Source: an uncultured Pelagibacteraceae bacterium
Lineage (GTDB): Bacteria > Pseudomonadota > Alphaproteobacteria > Pelagibacterales > Pelagibacteraceae
Length of the DNA stretch: 64,000 nucleotides
Direction: 5' to 3'
NCBI GenBank assembly: GCA_902629075.1
Contig: CACOPK010000001.1
Location: 115,771 to 179,770 of the forward strand
A program made the position numbers and the translations under genes. Positions within the stretch are counted from its first letter, which is position 1. Each line of letters starts with the position of its first letter. Under the pieces are notes generated by a model. The model did no database searches and was not told the DNA's origin. It saw only the letters and a program-made list of their open reading frames with translations. Positions 10,557-19,452 of this stretch are shown one piece after another.

Positions 10557-10607
10557 TTATAAACTTGACTGAAAAGTATAGCTGAAATATAAACCTCAAA
10601 AATTGTT

Positions 10608-10889
10608 ATGTCAAAAAAATGTGAACTTACAGGCAAAATACCTCTTAAAGGTCATAATGTTAGTCACGCTAACAATAAGACCAAAAGAAGATTTTTGCCA
10701 AATTTAAAAAAAGTAAGATTTAAAAGCGAGTCTTTAAATAAATCTTTAAAATTAACTGTCTCAAATGCAGGAATGAGAACAATTGATAAAAAAGGTAGTT
10801 TTGACCAATTTCTCGTAACAGCAAATCAAAAAAATTTATCTCCAAGATTAAAAAAAATTAAGAAAATTCTTTTAACTAAAAACGTTTAA
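10608..10889 (+). CDS. rpmB: 50S ribosomal protein L28
   Basis: [29 protein letters not shown]. Confidence 0.95.
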   Translation: MSKKCELTGKIPLKGHNVSHANNKTKRRFLPNLKKVRFKSESLNKSLKLTVSNAGMRTIDKKGSFDQFLVTANQKNLSPRLKKIKKILLTKNV

Positions 10890-10908
10890 TTTTATATAAT
10901 TTCATAAG

Positions 10909-11457
10909 ATGAATAGAACAGTTTTAATACTATCTTTAATAATGGGAGCAGTAGTTCTTGCATCAAACTATTTTGTTCAATTTCCAATACATTATTATGG
11001 ATTATCAGAAATTCTTACATATGGAGCATTTACTTACCCTATTGCTTTTTTAATCACAGATCTTGCAAATAGATCTTTCGGTAAAGAAGTTGCAAAAAAA
11101 ATAGTTTATTTTGGATTTTTTTTAGGCATTTCATTTACACTTTTTTTTTCAACAAATTTTTTAGATATAATCTCAATAAGAATTGCTATAGGATCTGGAA
11201 CTGCCTTTCTAGTTTCACAAAGAATAGATGTTTTTGTTTTTGATAAACTTAGAAATCAAAACTGGTTTATTCCACCATTGGTATCTTCAATAAATGGATC
11301 TGTAATAGATACTTTTTTATTCTTTTCAATTGCATTTTATGCAACAGGTATACCTTGGTTTACTTTGGCATTAGGAGATCTTGCTGTTAAATTATTTGTA
11401 GCATTAGTAATGCTACTTCCTTTCAGAATGTTGCTTAAAACTTTTAAACCAATATAG
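10909..11457 (+). CDS. yhhQ: Queuosine precursor transporter (YhhQ/VUT family)
   Basis: AFTYPIAFLITDLANRSFG and membrane topology typical of the VUT family. Confidence 0.82.
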   Translation: MNRTVLILSLIMGAVVLASNYFVQFPIHYYGLSEILTYGAFTYPIAFLITDLANRSFGKEVAKKIVYFGFFLGISFTLFFSTNFLDIISIRIAIGSGTAFLVSQRIDVFVFDKLRNQNWFIPPLVSSINGSVIDTFLFFSIAFYATGIPWFTLALGDLAVKLFVALVMLLPFRMLLKTFKPI

Positions 11458-11458
11458 G

Positions 11459-12337
11459 CTATTTCAGCAAAAATTTATAAGACAATATTTTATATACTAA
11501 TTTTGCAACCAAAAAATTATAACTATTAAAACCTTTTATTGGTGCTAATTCATTTACATCAGCACCAACTATTTTTGAACTTTTACAAGCTATTTTAATA
11601 ATTCGCAAAGCTTCATCCCAAAATATCCCACCTGGCTCTGGAGTTCCAGTCGCTGGCATTATACTAGAGTCTAATCCATCTACATCAAAAGTAATATAAA
11701 CATTTTTATTATTAATTTGTTTTTTAAATTTATTTAAATTCCAATTTTTTTTGTCTTTGGCCCAATAAATATTTATTCTTTTTTTATTACTCTTCAATAT
11801 CGGTATTTCTTCTGCAGATATATTTCTTATCCCAAAAGATATTACCGATACATTTCTATGATCGATACATCTTTTAATCGCAGAAGCATGTGAAAATTTT
11901 TCTCCGCCATAACTTTCTCTTAAATCAGCGTGAGCATCAAAGTGCAAAAGGGTAATTTTTTTATATTTTTTAACAAATGGCTTAATACATCCTGCTGTAA
12001 TTGAGTGTTCCCCACCTAAAGTGATTGGAAACAGTCTATGGTCTAAGATTTTTCGATTAACTTCTGCTATTTGATTTATTGCTTTATTAATATTCTTATT
12101 AATTTTGAACGGTTTTAAAGTTTTGATACCAATTTTTTTGAATGGCTCACATTTTAATTCCTCATCATACAATTCAACTTGATGAGATGCTTTAATTATT
12201 TCCCTAGGTCCATATTTTGTACCTCTACCGTAACTGACAGTTTTTTCTAATCCAAATGGAATTATAATTGCTTTTTCTTTAAAATTAAACTTATTATCAA
12301 TACCTAAAAAACCATCTTTATTAGTTAAATAATTCAA
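11459..12337 (-). CDS. speB: Agmatinase / ureohydrolase family protein
   Basis: Mn-binding motifs GGEHSIT, HFDAHADLRE, TFDVDGLDSS. Confidence 0.87.
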   Translation of the reverse strand: MNYLTNKDGFLGIDNKFNFKEKAIIIPFGLEKTVSYGRGTKYGPREIIKASHQVELYDEELKCEPFKKIGIKTLKPFKINKNINKAINQIAEVNRKILDHRLFPITLGGEHSITAGCIKPFVKKYKKITLLHFDAHADLRESYGGEKFSHASAIKRCIDHRNVSVISFGIRNISAEEIPILKSNKKRINIYWAKDKKNWNLNKFKKQINNKNVYITFDVDGLDSSIMPATGTPEPGGIFWDEALRIIKIACKSSKIVGADVNELAPIKGFNSYNFLVAKLVYKILSYKFLLK

Positions 12338-12342
12338 AACTT

Positions 12343-13386
12343 TTACCCAAAAATTTTAGAAAAATTCTTTCTTTCTCTATTTTTCCATTTTGCATTATGG
12401 TAAGCATCGCTAGCAATTAATGGAAGTACACTTGTAGCTTCAGCAAAAACCATTTGCTCTTTTGTTACATCAACTTTCCCCCAGGAGCTTGCTTCTTTCA
12501 ATGTTGAACTGCTACATGCGCCATCTCTAGAGTCTGCCACTGTTATTTGCACAGCATATTTGTGCATTTCTACATCCTTACCTAACAGCTCAGCGCATAT
12601 CACTGTATCTTGAATAAAGTTTTTTGGAACCCCTCCACCAATCATAAACAAACCTGAACCTTTTGACCTAATTTTAATTTCTGTTAATTCTCTAAATTCT
12701 CTTATGGAATCAATCGTAATATGTTTTTTTGGATTTCTTTCTTGATGCATTACTAAACCAAATCCAGCACTAGAGTCTGTAAAAGCAGGACAAAATATTG
12801 GTAAATTATTATCATATGCAACCTCAATTAATGAGTTTTTCTTCTTAGCATTTTTTTTCAAATATTTACCCATTTCGTTAATAAATTCTCTAGAAGTATA
12901 ACTTTTGGGTTCTAGACTATCTGCAATTTCACCTATTATTTTATCACACATCTGAAGTTCATCTTCATCAATATAAGTATCATAAATTCTGTCTATATAA
13001 TTATTTCTTAGTTCGGTATCATTTTGAAATTGCGATCCTTGATAATGTTTAAATCCAAGGGCTTCAAAAAAATCCATATCAATTATAGATGCTCCAGTCG
13101 CCACTATTGCATCTATCATATTATATTTAACCATATCCCTGTATATATGCATACATCCAGCAGCTGAAGTTGAACCAGCAAGTGTAAGAAAAATTGTACA
13201 ATCTTTATCTTTTAACATTTCATTATAAATCTTAGCTGCGTTCGCAGTTTCTCTCGAAACAAAAGACATTTTTTCCATAGATGAGATAATCTTTCTAGCA
13301 TCAAAAGAAGTTATATCTATATGTTCTACCGGTCTGCTTAGAAACTCTTTTTTACTGTTGTGACCTGGATTTTTTTTCTCCGACAT
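12343..13386 (-). CDS. Deoxyhypusine synthase-like protein (bacterial DHS-like / homospermidine synthase-like)
   Basis: DHS-family fold motifs; SWGKVDV retains the catalytic-lysine context of DHS (SWGKI). Confidence 0.83.
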   Translation of the reverse strand: MSEKKNPGHNSKKEFLSRPVEHIDITSFDARKIISSMEKMSFVSRETANAAKIYNEMLKDKDCTIFLTLAGSTSAAGCMHIYRDMVKYNMIDAIVATGASIIDMDFFEALGFKHYQGSQFQNDTELRNNYIDRIYDTYIDEDELQMCDKIIGEIADSLEPKSYTSREFINEMGKYLKKNAKKKNSLIEVAYDNNLPIFCPAFTDSSAGFGLVMHQERNPKKHITIDSIREFRELTEIKIRSKGSGLFMIGGGVPKNFIQDTVICAELLGKDVEMHKYAVQITVADSRDGACSSSTLKEASSWGKVDVTKEQMVFAEATSVLPLIASDAYHNAKWKNRERKNFSKIFG

Positions 13387-14565
13387 TTAAGCAACAAGAA
13401 ACTGATTTTTAGTTTCTTGATTATATAATGACATTATAGGGTTGTCCTCAACCTCATAAATTTCATCCGAAAAGAAACCATTAAATTGAGTTCTAAAAGT
13501 TAAACCATATGCACCTAGTTGTCCTAGTTCAATATAGTCATTTTCTTTAATATTATTTGGAAGCAAAAAAGGACCTTTCATATAATCCATGCTATCACAT
13601 GTAGGTCCATAAAAGTCAAATGAAGTTAATTTTTTTGAAATAATTCTTCCATTAGTTATAAGCCTTGTTGGATAAACTATATTTGGAACTCCAGCGTCAA
13701 AAAGAGATCCATAAGTCCCATCATTAATATACAGTTTTTGTTTCTTTCTTAAGTTTACTTTAACAATTGTAGATCCGCTTTCGGCGACAATAGCTCTTCC
13801 AGGCTCACATAAAATTTCTGGCATTTTATCTATTTTAAGTTTAGCTAAACTAGTTTTTATTTCTTTAAAATAATTTTCCATGGATTGAGGAACTAAATCT
13901 GGATAAATTGTAGGAAATCCTCCACCAATGTTTATATAATCAGGTATAATTTTAGTTTTTTTAATTATATTACCAATTTCAGTTATACCTTTTGCATATG
14001 AAATTGGATGCATGCACTGTGAACCAACGTGGAAACTTAAACCAACTTTTTTTGAGTTTGCTTTAGCTAATCTAAATAGTCCCATTGCCTCTGATGTTAA
14101 TGCTCCAAATTTTTTTGATAAATCTATTTCTGCATGCTCATTTGAAACTGCCACCCTGACGAAAAGATTTAAATCTTTTGCATTATTTGTACTTTCTAGA
14201 ATTTTGATTAATTCTTCTTTAGTATCTAATGAAAAATCCTTCACTCCATAATTAAAATAGGCTTCTTTAATATTTTTTCTGCTTTTGACTGTATGCATAT
14301 AACTGCAATGTAACTTCGGATCTATTTGTTTGATATTCTTAATTTCCTCCACAGATGCAACATCGAATTTTTTAATTCCACTCTGAATAATTGTTTTTAA
14401 TACTTCTTTATTTGGATTTGTCTTTACTGCGTAAAGAATGTTTCCTGGAAACTTATCTTGAAAAAAACTTGAGGCAACTTGTATAGATTTTTTTCTTATA
14501 CAATAAACCGGTTTATCAGGTTGTAGTTGACTAATTAATTCGTCAACTGATTTAAATTTTTTCAT
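13387..14565 (-). CDS. Ornithine (lysine/ornithine) decarboxylase, PLP fold type III
   Basis: YAVKTNP PLP-lysine motif, SFHVGSQ, GGGFPT, EPGRAIVAE, GPTCDSMD. Confidence 0.87.
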   Translation of the reverse strand: MKKFKSVDELISQLQPDKPVYCIRKKSIQVASSFFQDKFPGNILYAVKTNPNKEVLKTIIQSGIKKFDVASVEEIKNIKQIDPKLHCSYMHTVKSRKNIKEAYFNYGVKDFSLDTKEELIKILESTNNAKDLNLFVRVAVSNEHAEIDLSKKFGALTSEAMGLFRLAKANSKKVGLSFHVGSQCMHPISYAKGITEIGNIIKKTKIIPDYINIGGGFPTIYPDLVPQSMENYFKEIKTSLAKLKIDKMPEILCEPGRAIVAESGSTIVKVNLRKKQKLYINDGTYGSLFDAGVPNIVYPTRLITNGRIISKKLTSFDFYGPTCDSMDYMKGPFLLPNNIKENDYIELGQLGAYGLTFRTQFNGFFSDEIYEVEDNPIMSLYNQETKNQFLVA

Positions 14566-14590
14566 TTCTTGCTCCCCAAAAAAAATTTAA

Positions 14591-14621
14591 CAAAAAAAAT
14601 TCGCATATCTGTTATGCGAAT
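14591..14621 (-). terminator. Hairpin plus T-tract in the leader of the polyamine operon (candidate attenuator)
   Basis: Perfect 9-bp inverted repeat ATTCGCATA-N5-TATGCGAAT; on the minus strand it is followed directly by TTTTTTTTG, 26 nt before the decarboxylase start. Confidence 0.55.
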
Positions 14622-14718
14622 TGTCAATAATCGACCATTTATGAGATATATTAAGCAATGTAAAGTTAAATCTTCTCTTGAAATTAATTTTATCCACCCC
14701 ATATTAAGGAGCATGAAT

Positions 14719-15276
14719 ATGGACGTAGAAATGAAAAAAATTACTGATTTTAGCAATAAAAACTTACTATTAGTTGATGATGATAGTCCTTTTAGAGAAA
14801 GGTTGGCTAGAGCCATGGAAAAAAAGGGTTTTCAAGTTTCACAAGCTGAGAGTGTAAAAAAAGGTATAGAAGCAGTAAAACAATCATGTCCAGGATTCGC
14901 AGTAGTAGATCTCAGACTTGGAGATGGTAACGGACTTGAGGTTGTAAAGGAAATAAAAAAATTAGGTCCAGATAGTAGAATTATAATGTTAACAGGTTAT
15001 GGAAACATTCCAACAGCTGTAGCAGCAGTAAAAGATGGAGCAATTGACTATTTAGCTAAACCAGCAGATGCAGAAGATGTTGAAAAAGCATTATTAGCAG
15101 ACCCTAATAAAAAAGCATCTCCACCAGAAAATCCAATGTCAGCTGATAGAGTTAAATGGGAACATATCCATAGAGTTTTTGAGCTTTGTAACAGAAATGT
15201 GTCAGAGACAGCAAGAAGACTAAAAATGCATAGAAGGACTTTGCAAAGAATTTTATCTAAAAGATCTCCTAAGTAA
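14719..15276 (+). CDS. regA: RegA/ActR/PrrA-family response regulator with Fis-type HTH
   Basis: LLVDDDSPFRERLARAMEKKGF, VVDLRLGDGNGL, C-terminal SETARRLKMHRRTLQRIL. Start trimmed from the 14569 ORF using AAGGAG at 14706. Confidence 0.9.
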   Translation: MDVEMKKITDFSNKNLLLVDDDSPFRERLARAMEKKGFQVSQAESVKKGIEAVKQSCPGFAVVDLRLGDGNGLEVVKEIKKLGPDSRIIMLTGYGNIPTAVAAVKDGAIDYLAKPADAEDVEKALLADPNKKASPPENPMSADRVKWEHIHRVFELCNRNVSETARRLKMHRRTLQRILSKRSPK

Positions 15277-15817
15277 GTTTTCTTAATTTTAATAATTTAT
15301 CCACCAATAATGCCAATATAGAGATTTTAAATATTTCAGCTAAAATAAAGTTTTTAATTCCCCAAACATATGCCACTTCCCATCCAGCTAAATATGCCAA
15401 CCATGGAACACCAGTTAAATAAATTACAAATATAGATAGTGAAATAAGCAAAAATTTAATAAATATATTTTTATTATAATTAACAAATCCTGAAACAAAT
15501 ACAGATAAAATAAATCCAACCAAATACCCTCCTGTATGTCCTAACATATAACTTATTCCTATACCTTTTTCAGGAGTGCCAGCAAAAACTGGAAGTCCTA
15601 TTGCACCTTCAAAAAGATAAGCAAAAATTGTAATTAAACCTAATTTCCATCCTAAAGTTATACCAATCAATACTACAACAAAAGTTTGCATAGTCATTGG
15701 CACAGGATAAAAAGGAACTTTTATTTTTGCAGAAATAGTTAACAATAAAGTTCCAAACAAAATTAACGAGATTTTCTTTAAAATATTTAATGATTCTATT
15801 TTTTTTGCTAATTCCAT
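15269..15817 (-). CDS. bioY: Biotin transporter BioY
   Basis: KVPFYPVPMTMQTFVVVLIG, GLPVFAG..GIGYMLGHTGGYLVGF. Confidence 0.92.
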   Translation of the reverse strand: MELAKKIESLNILKKISLILFGTLLLTISAKIKVPFYPVPMTMQTFVVVLIGITLGWKLGLITIFAYLFEGAIGLPVFAGTPEKGIGISYMLGHTGGYLVGFILSVFVSGFVNYNKNIFIKFLLISLSIFVIYLTGVPWLAYLAGWEVAYVWGIKNFILAEIFKISILALLVDKLLKLRKLT

Positions 15818-15921
15818 TGATTCATATTACAAGTTTTTCAATAATCTTACAAATATATCTTAATAAAGTCTTTGATACGTAGATATATAGTATAATTAGT
15901 ATAAACTAATTCATACTTTTT

Positions 15922-18699
15922 ATGTCTAAAATAAAAAAAACAGACCATTTCTATTTAATTGATGGATCAGGATATATTTTCAGAGCATATTATGCATTAC
16001 CTCCACTAACAAGAAAAAGCGATGGTTTGCCTGTTGGCGCAGTTAGTGGATTTTGTAATATGTTATTTAAATTATTAGAAGATGCTAAATCAGAGGATAA
16101 CGATGAAAGACCAACACATTTTGCTGTTATTTTTGATTCAGCTAGAAAAAACTTTAGAAATGAAATTTACAGTGACTATAAGGCAAATAGATCAGACGCA
16201 CCAGACGATTTAATTCCTCAATTCGACTTTATTAGAAAATCAGTTCTAGCATTTAATCTACCTTCAATTGAACAAATTAATTATGAAGCTGATGATTTAA
16301 TAGCAACCTATGTCGAGCAGATTAATAAAGTTGGCGCAAAAGCGACTATAGTCTCTTCAGATAAGGATTTAATGCAACTTTATGGAAAAAATACAAGGAT
16401 TTTTGATCCTATGAAAAATAAGTTTCTTGGAATCGATGATATCAAGCAAAAGTTTGGGGTCAAACCTGAACAAATCATAGATGTTCAGTCACTAGCTGGC
16501 GATACTAGCGACAATGTTCCTGGGGTTCCAGGAATTGGTGTAAAAACTGCAGCAGAGTTAATTAATATTTTTGGTTCCCTTGAGAAACTATTAAAAAATG
16601 CTCATACAATTAAACAAAATAAAAGAAGGGAAACTCTTTTAGAAAACAAAGACAAAGCAATTGTTAGCAAGAAACTTGTAACTTTAAAAAAAGATGTTCC
16701 TATTAAGAACCAATTAGAAGATTTCATTCTTAAAAAAATAGATAAAGACAAACTGTATACATTTTTGAGAGAAATGGAATTTAATAGACTTTTAAGCTCT
16801 GTTATTTCTACTTATGGTGAAGCAGACTTAGATTCAAATAATCAAAAAAAAATTAAAAATAAATCAGAAAATAATAAAATATCTAAAGATAATTATTTTT
16901 TGTTTAAAAATGAAGAAGAAATTGAAAATTGGCTTAAAGATGCGGATGAAATTGGTGAATTTGCAATTGATACCGAAACCACATCATTAGATGCTCACCA
17001 AACAGCTTTAGTCGGAGTCTCTTTATGCAAAGAACCCGGTCGTTCGGGATACATTCCATTAGCTCATAAGTCTGGTAAAAATTTAGATACGTCTAAGGTT
17101 TTAAAAATATTAAAACCTTATCTTGAGGATAAAAGTATAAAAAAAATAGGACAAAATATTAAGTTTGATTACATAGTTTTTCTTAAAAGAGGAATTAAAA
17201 TTTCTTCATTAGAAGATACTATGTTAATGTCCTATGTATTAGATGCTGGAAAAAATAGACATAATTTAGATACTCTTGCAGAAATACATCTTCAACACAA
17301 AAATATATCTTTTAAAGACATTGTTGGCTCTGGCAAGAAGCAATTGAATTTTAGTGAAGTAGATATATCATCCGCAAAAGATTATGCTGCAGAGGATGCT
17401 GATATTACATTAAGATTGTACAAACTTTTCCATCAGAGTTTAATAAATGAAAAATTATTATTGATTTATGAAAATTTTGAAAAACCGATGGTTGAGATTC
17501 TTGCACAAATGGAAATACATGGTGTAAAAATTGATAATAAATTTTTATCAAAACTTTCAGATAAATTTAGTAAAAAAATTCAAAATTTAGAAAAAGATAT
17601 TTTTACAATCACAAAATCTAAATTTAATATAGGGTCAACTAAGCAACTTGGTCAAATATTATATAATGAATTAAAAATTGCTACTCTTAAAAAAACTAAG
17701 AAGGGTAGTTTTGCAACCAGCGCATCGGTTTTAGAAGATTTAGCTTTTAAAGGACATAAACTTCCGAAATTGATTTTAGATTGGAGGCAGTTAACCAAAT
17801 TAAAAAATACCTATTCTGACTCTTTGCCTGAACACATTAACCCAAGTTCAAAAAGGATTCATACCTCATTTTTGTTAGCAGCAACTACCACTGGTCGTTT
17901 AGCATCAAGCGATCCAAACTTACAAAATATACCGATTAAAACTGATGATGGTAAAGAAATAAGAAAATCTTTTATTGCTGAAAATGGATATTCTTTGTTA
18001 TCAGCAGACTATAATCAAATCGAGATGAGAATTTTAGCTGAGATTGCAGATGTTAAAGAATTAAAAAAAGCTTTCGTTAATAATGAAGATATACATTCAA
18101 TTACAGCAAGCCAAGTTTTTAATAAAAAAATTAAAGAAATTGACTCAAATTTAAGAAGACAGGCAAAAGCAATAAATTTCGGAATTATTTATGGAATTTC
18201 ACAATATGGTTTAGCTAAGCAAATTGGAGTTTCAAATGCGGAAGCAGAAGATTTTTTAAATGCATACTTTATCAAGTTTCCAGAAATAAAAGATTATATG
18301 AATGAGACTATTAAATTTTGTAGAAAAAGTGGTTATGTAAATAATATTTTTGGTAGAAGAACCCATTTAAGTGGAATAAACGATAAAAATTATAATATAA
18401 GAAACTTTCAAGAGAGGGCTGCAATTAATGCCCCAATTCAGGGCTCAGCATCTGAGATAATGCGTTTAGCAATGATTAGATTACAAAACAAATTTTCAGA
18501 ATATAATAGTGAAAATATAAAAATTTTACTTCAAATTCATGATGAATTAATTTTTGAAATTAAGTCTTCAAAGCTTAAGGAAATGTCAGCATTAATTAGA
18601 GAAATCATGAATGGTGCTAATAAAAGTGAATATCATAAATTTACAGTTCCTCTTTTAATAGATTTAAATTCTGGAGAAAACTGGGGCATGTTGCACTAA
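15922..18699 (+). CDS. polA: DNA polymerase I
   Basis: 5'-exonuclease, 3'-5' exonuclease-like (DTETTSLD) and polymerase motifs (RRQAKAINFGIIYG, QIHDELIFE). Confidence 0.97.
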   Translation: MSKIKKTDHFYLIDGSGYIFRAYYALPPLTRKSDGLPVGAVSGFCNMLFKLLEDAKSEDNDERPTHFAVIFDSARKNFRNEIYSDYKANRSDAPDDLIPQFDFIRKSVLAFNLPSIEQINYEADDLIATYVEQINKVGAKATIVSSDKDLMQLYGKNTRIFDPMKNKFLGIDDIKQKFGVKPEQIIDVQSLAGDTSDNVPGVPGIGVKTAAELINIFGSLEKLLKNAHTIKQNKRRETLLENKDKAIVSKKLVTLKKDVPIKNQLEDFILKKIDKDKLYTFLREMEFNRLLSSVISTYGEADLDSNNQKKIKNKSENNKISKDNYFLFKNEEEIENWLKDADEIGEFAIDTETTSLDAHQTALVGVSLCKEPGRSGYIPLAHKSGKNLDTSKVLKILKPYLEDKSIKKIGQNIKFDYIVFLKRGIKISSLEDTMLMSYVLDAGKNRHNLDTLAEIHLQHKNISFKDIVGSGKKQLNFSEVDISSAKDYAAEDADITLRLYKLFHQSLINEKLLLIYENFEKPMVEILAQMEIHGVKIDNKFLSKLSDKFSKKIQNLEKDIFTITKSKFNIGSTKQLGQILYNELKIATLKKTKKGSFATSASVLEDLAFKGHKLPKLILDWRQLTKLKNTYSDSLPEHINPSSKRIHTSFLLAATTTGRLASSDPNLQNIPIKTDDGKEIRKSFIAENGYSLLSADYNQIEMRILAEIADVKELKKAFVNNEDIHSITASQVFNKKIKEIDSNLRRQAKAINFGIIYGISQYGLAKQIGVSNAEAEDFLNAYFIKFPEIKDYMNETIKFCRKSGYVNNIFGRRTHLSGINDKNYNIRNFQERAAINAPIQGSASEIMRLAMIRLQNKFSEYNSENIKILLQIHDELIFEIKSSKLKEMSALIREIMNGANKSEYHKFTVPLLIDLNSGENWGMLH

Positions 18700-18703
18700 T
18701 TAA

Positions 18704-18725
18704 GTTCTATTGCCCTAATTAGAAC
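18704..18725 (+). terminator. Weak hairpin after polA
   Basis: GTTCTA-N10-TAGAAC followed by CAATTTAGTATTTTT; short stem. Confidence 0.3.
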
Positions 18726-18750
18726 AATTTAGTATTTTTATAACAAATAT

Positions 18751-19452
18751 ATGAAACAGACAATTGCATTAGTTGATGATGATAGAAATATTTTAACAAG
18801 CATAAGTATTGCTTTAGAAAAAGAGGGATTTACAGTTCAAACATATTTAGATGGAGAAAGTGCCTATATTGGAATAACAAGAACTCCACCTGATTTAGCG
18901 GTGATTGATGTGAAGATGCCTAAAATGGATGGTGAAGAACTCTTGAGAAAACTCCGAAAAAAAACTTCATTACCAGTTATTTTATTAACTTCTAAAGATG
19001 AGGAAGTAGATGAGCTGCTTGGTTTAAAATTAGGTGCCGATGATTTTATAAAAAAATCTGGCGGGTTTTCTATCAAGGTCTTAATCGAGAGAATTAGAGT
19101 ACAACTTAGAAAAAAAGATATTACAAATATTGATGAAAATAAAAATATAATTTCTCATGGAAAATTGAGATTAGATCCATCCCAGCTAGAATGTGAATGG
19201 AATGGCAAACAACTTCCTGATAAACTAACAACCACAGAATTTTTAATTGTAAAAGAATTAGCTAAAAGACCGGGAATTATTAAAGAAAGATCGCAATTAA
19301 TGGATATCGCTTATAGAGAAGATACTGATATTGAGGATAGAACTATCGATAGCCATATAAAGAGAATTAGAAAAAAATTCAAAAGGGTAGATAATAATTT
19401 TTCTGCTATAGAAACTAGATATGGAAGTGGCTATAGATGGAATGTTAGTTGA
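18751..19452 (+). CDS. chvI: ChvI-like OmpR-family response regulator
   Basis: Receiver domain IALVDDDRNILTSI and winged-helix RTIDSHIKRIRKKF...RYGSGYRW. Confidence 0.88.
   Translation: MKQTIALVDDDRNILTSISIALEKEGFTVQTYLDGESAYIGITRTPPDLAVIDVKMPKMDGEELLRKLRKKTSLPVILLTSKDEEVDELLGLKLGADDFIKKSGGFSIKVLIERIRVQLRKKDITNIDENKNIISHGKLRLDPSQLECEWNGKQLPDKLTTTEFLIVKELAKRPGIIKERSQLMDIAYREDTDIEDRTIDSHIKRIRKKFKRVDNNFSAIETRYGSGYRWNVS

Noticed and set aside
14562-14816. Minus-strand ORF over the regA upstream region
   Set aside because: Covers the intergenic promoter/hairpin region and regA antisense; the sequence is not protein-like.
15895-15910. ATTAGT-ATAA-ACTAAT inverted repeat between bioY and polA as a BioR/BirA site
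   Set aside because: Does not match the TTATMKATAA-type BioR site; short AT palindromes are expected by chance here.
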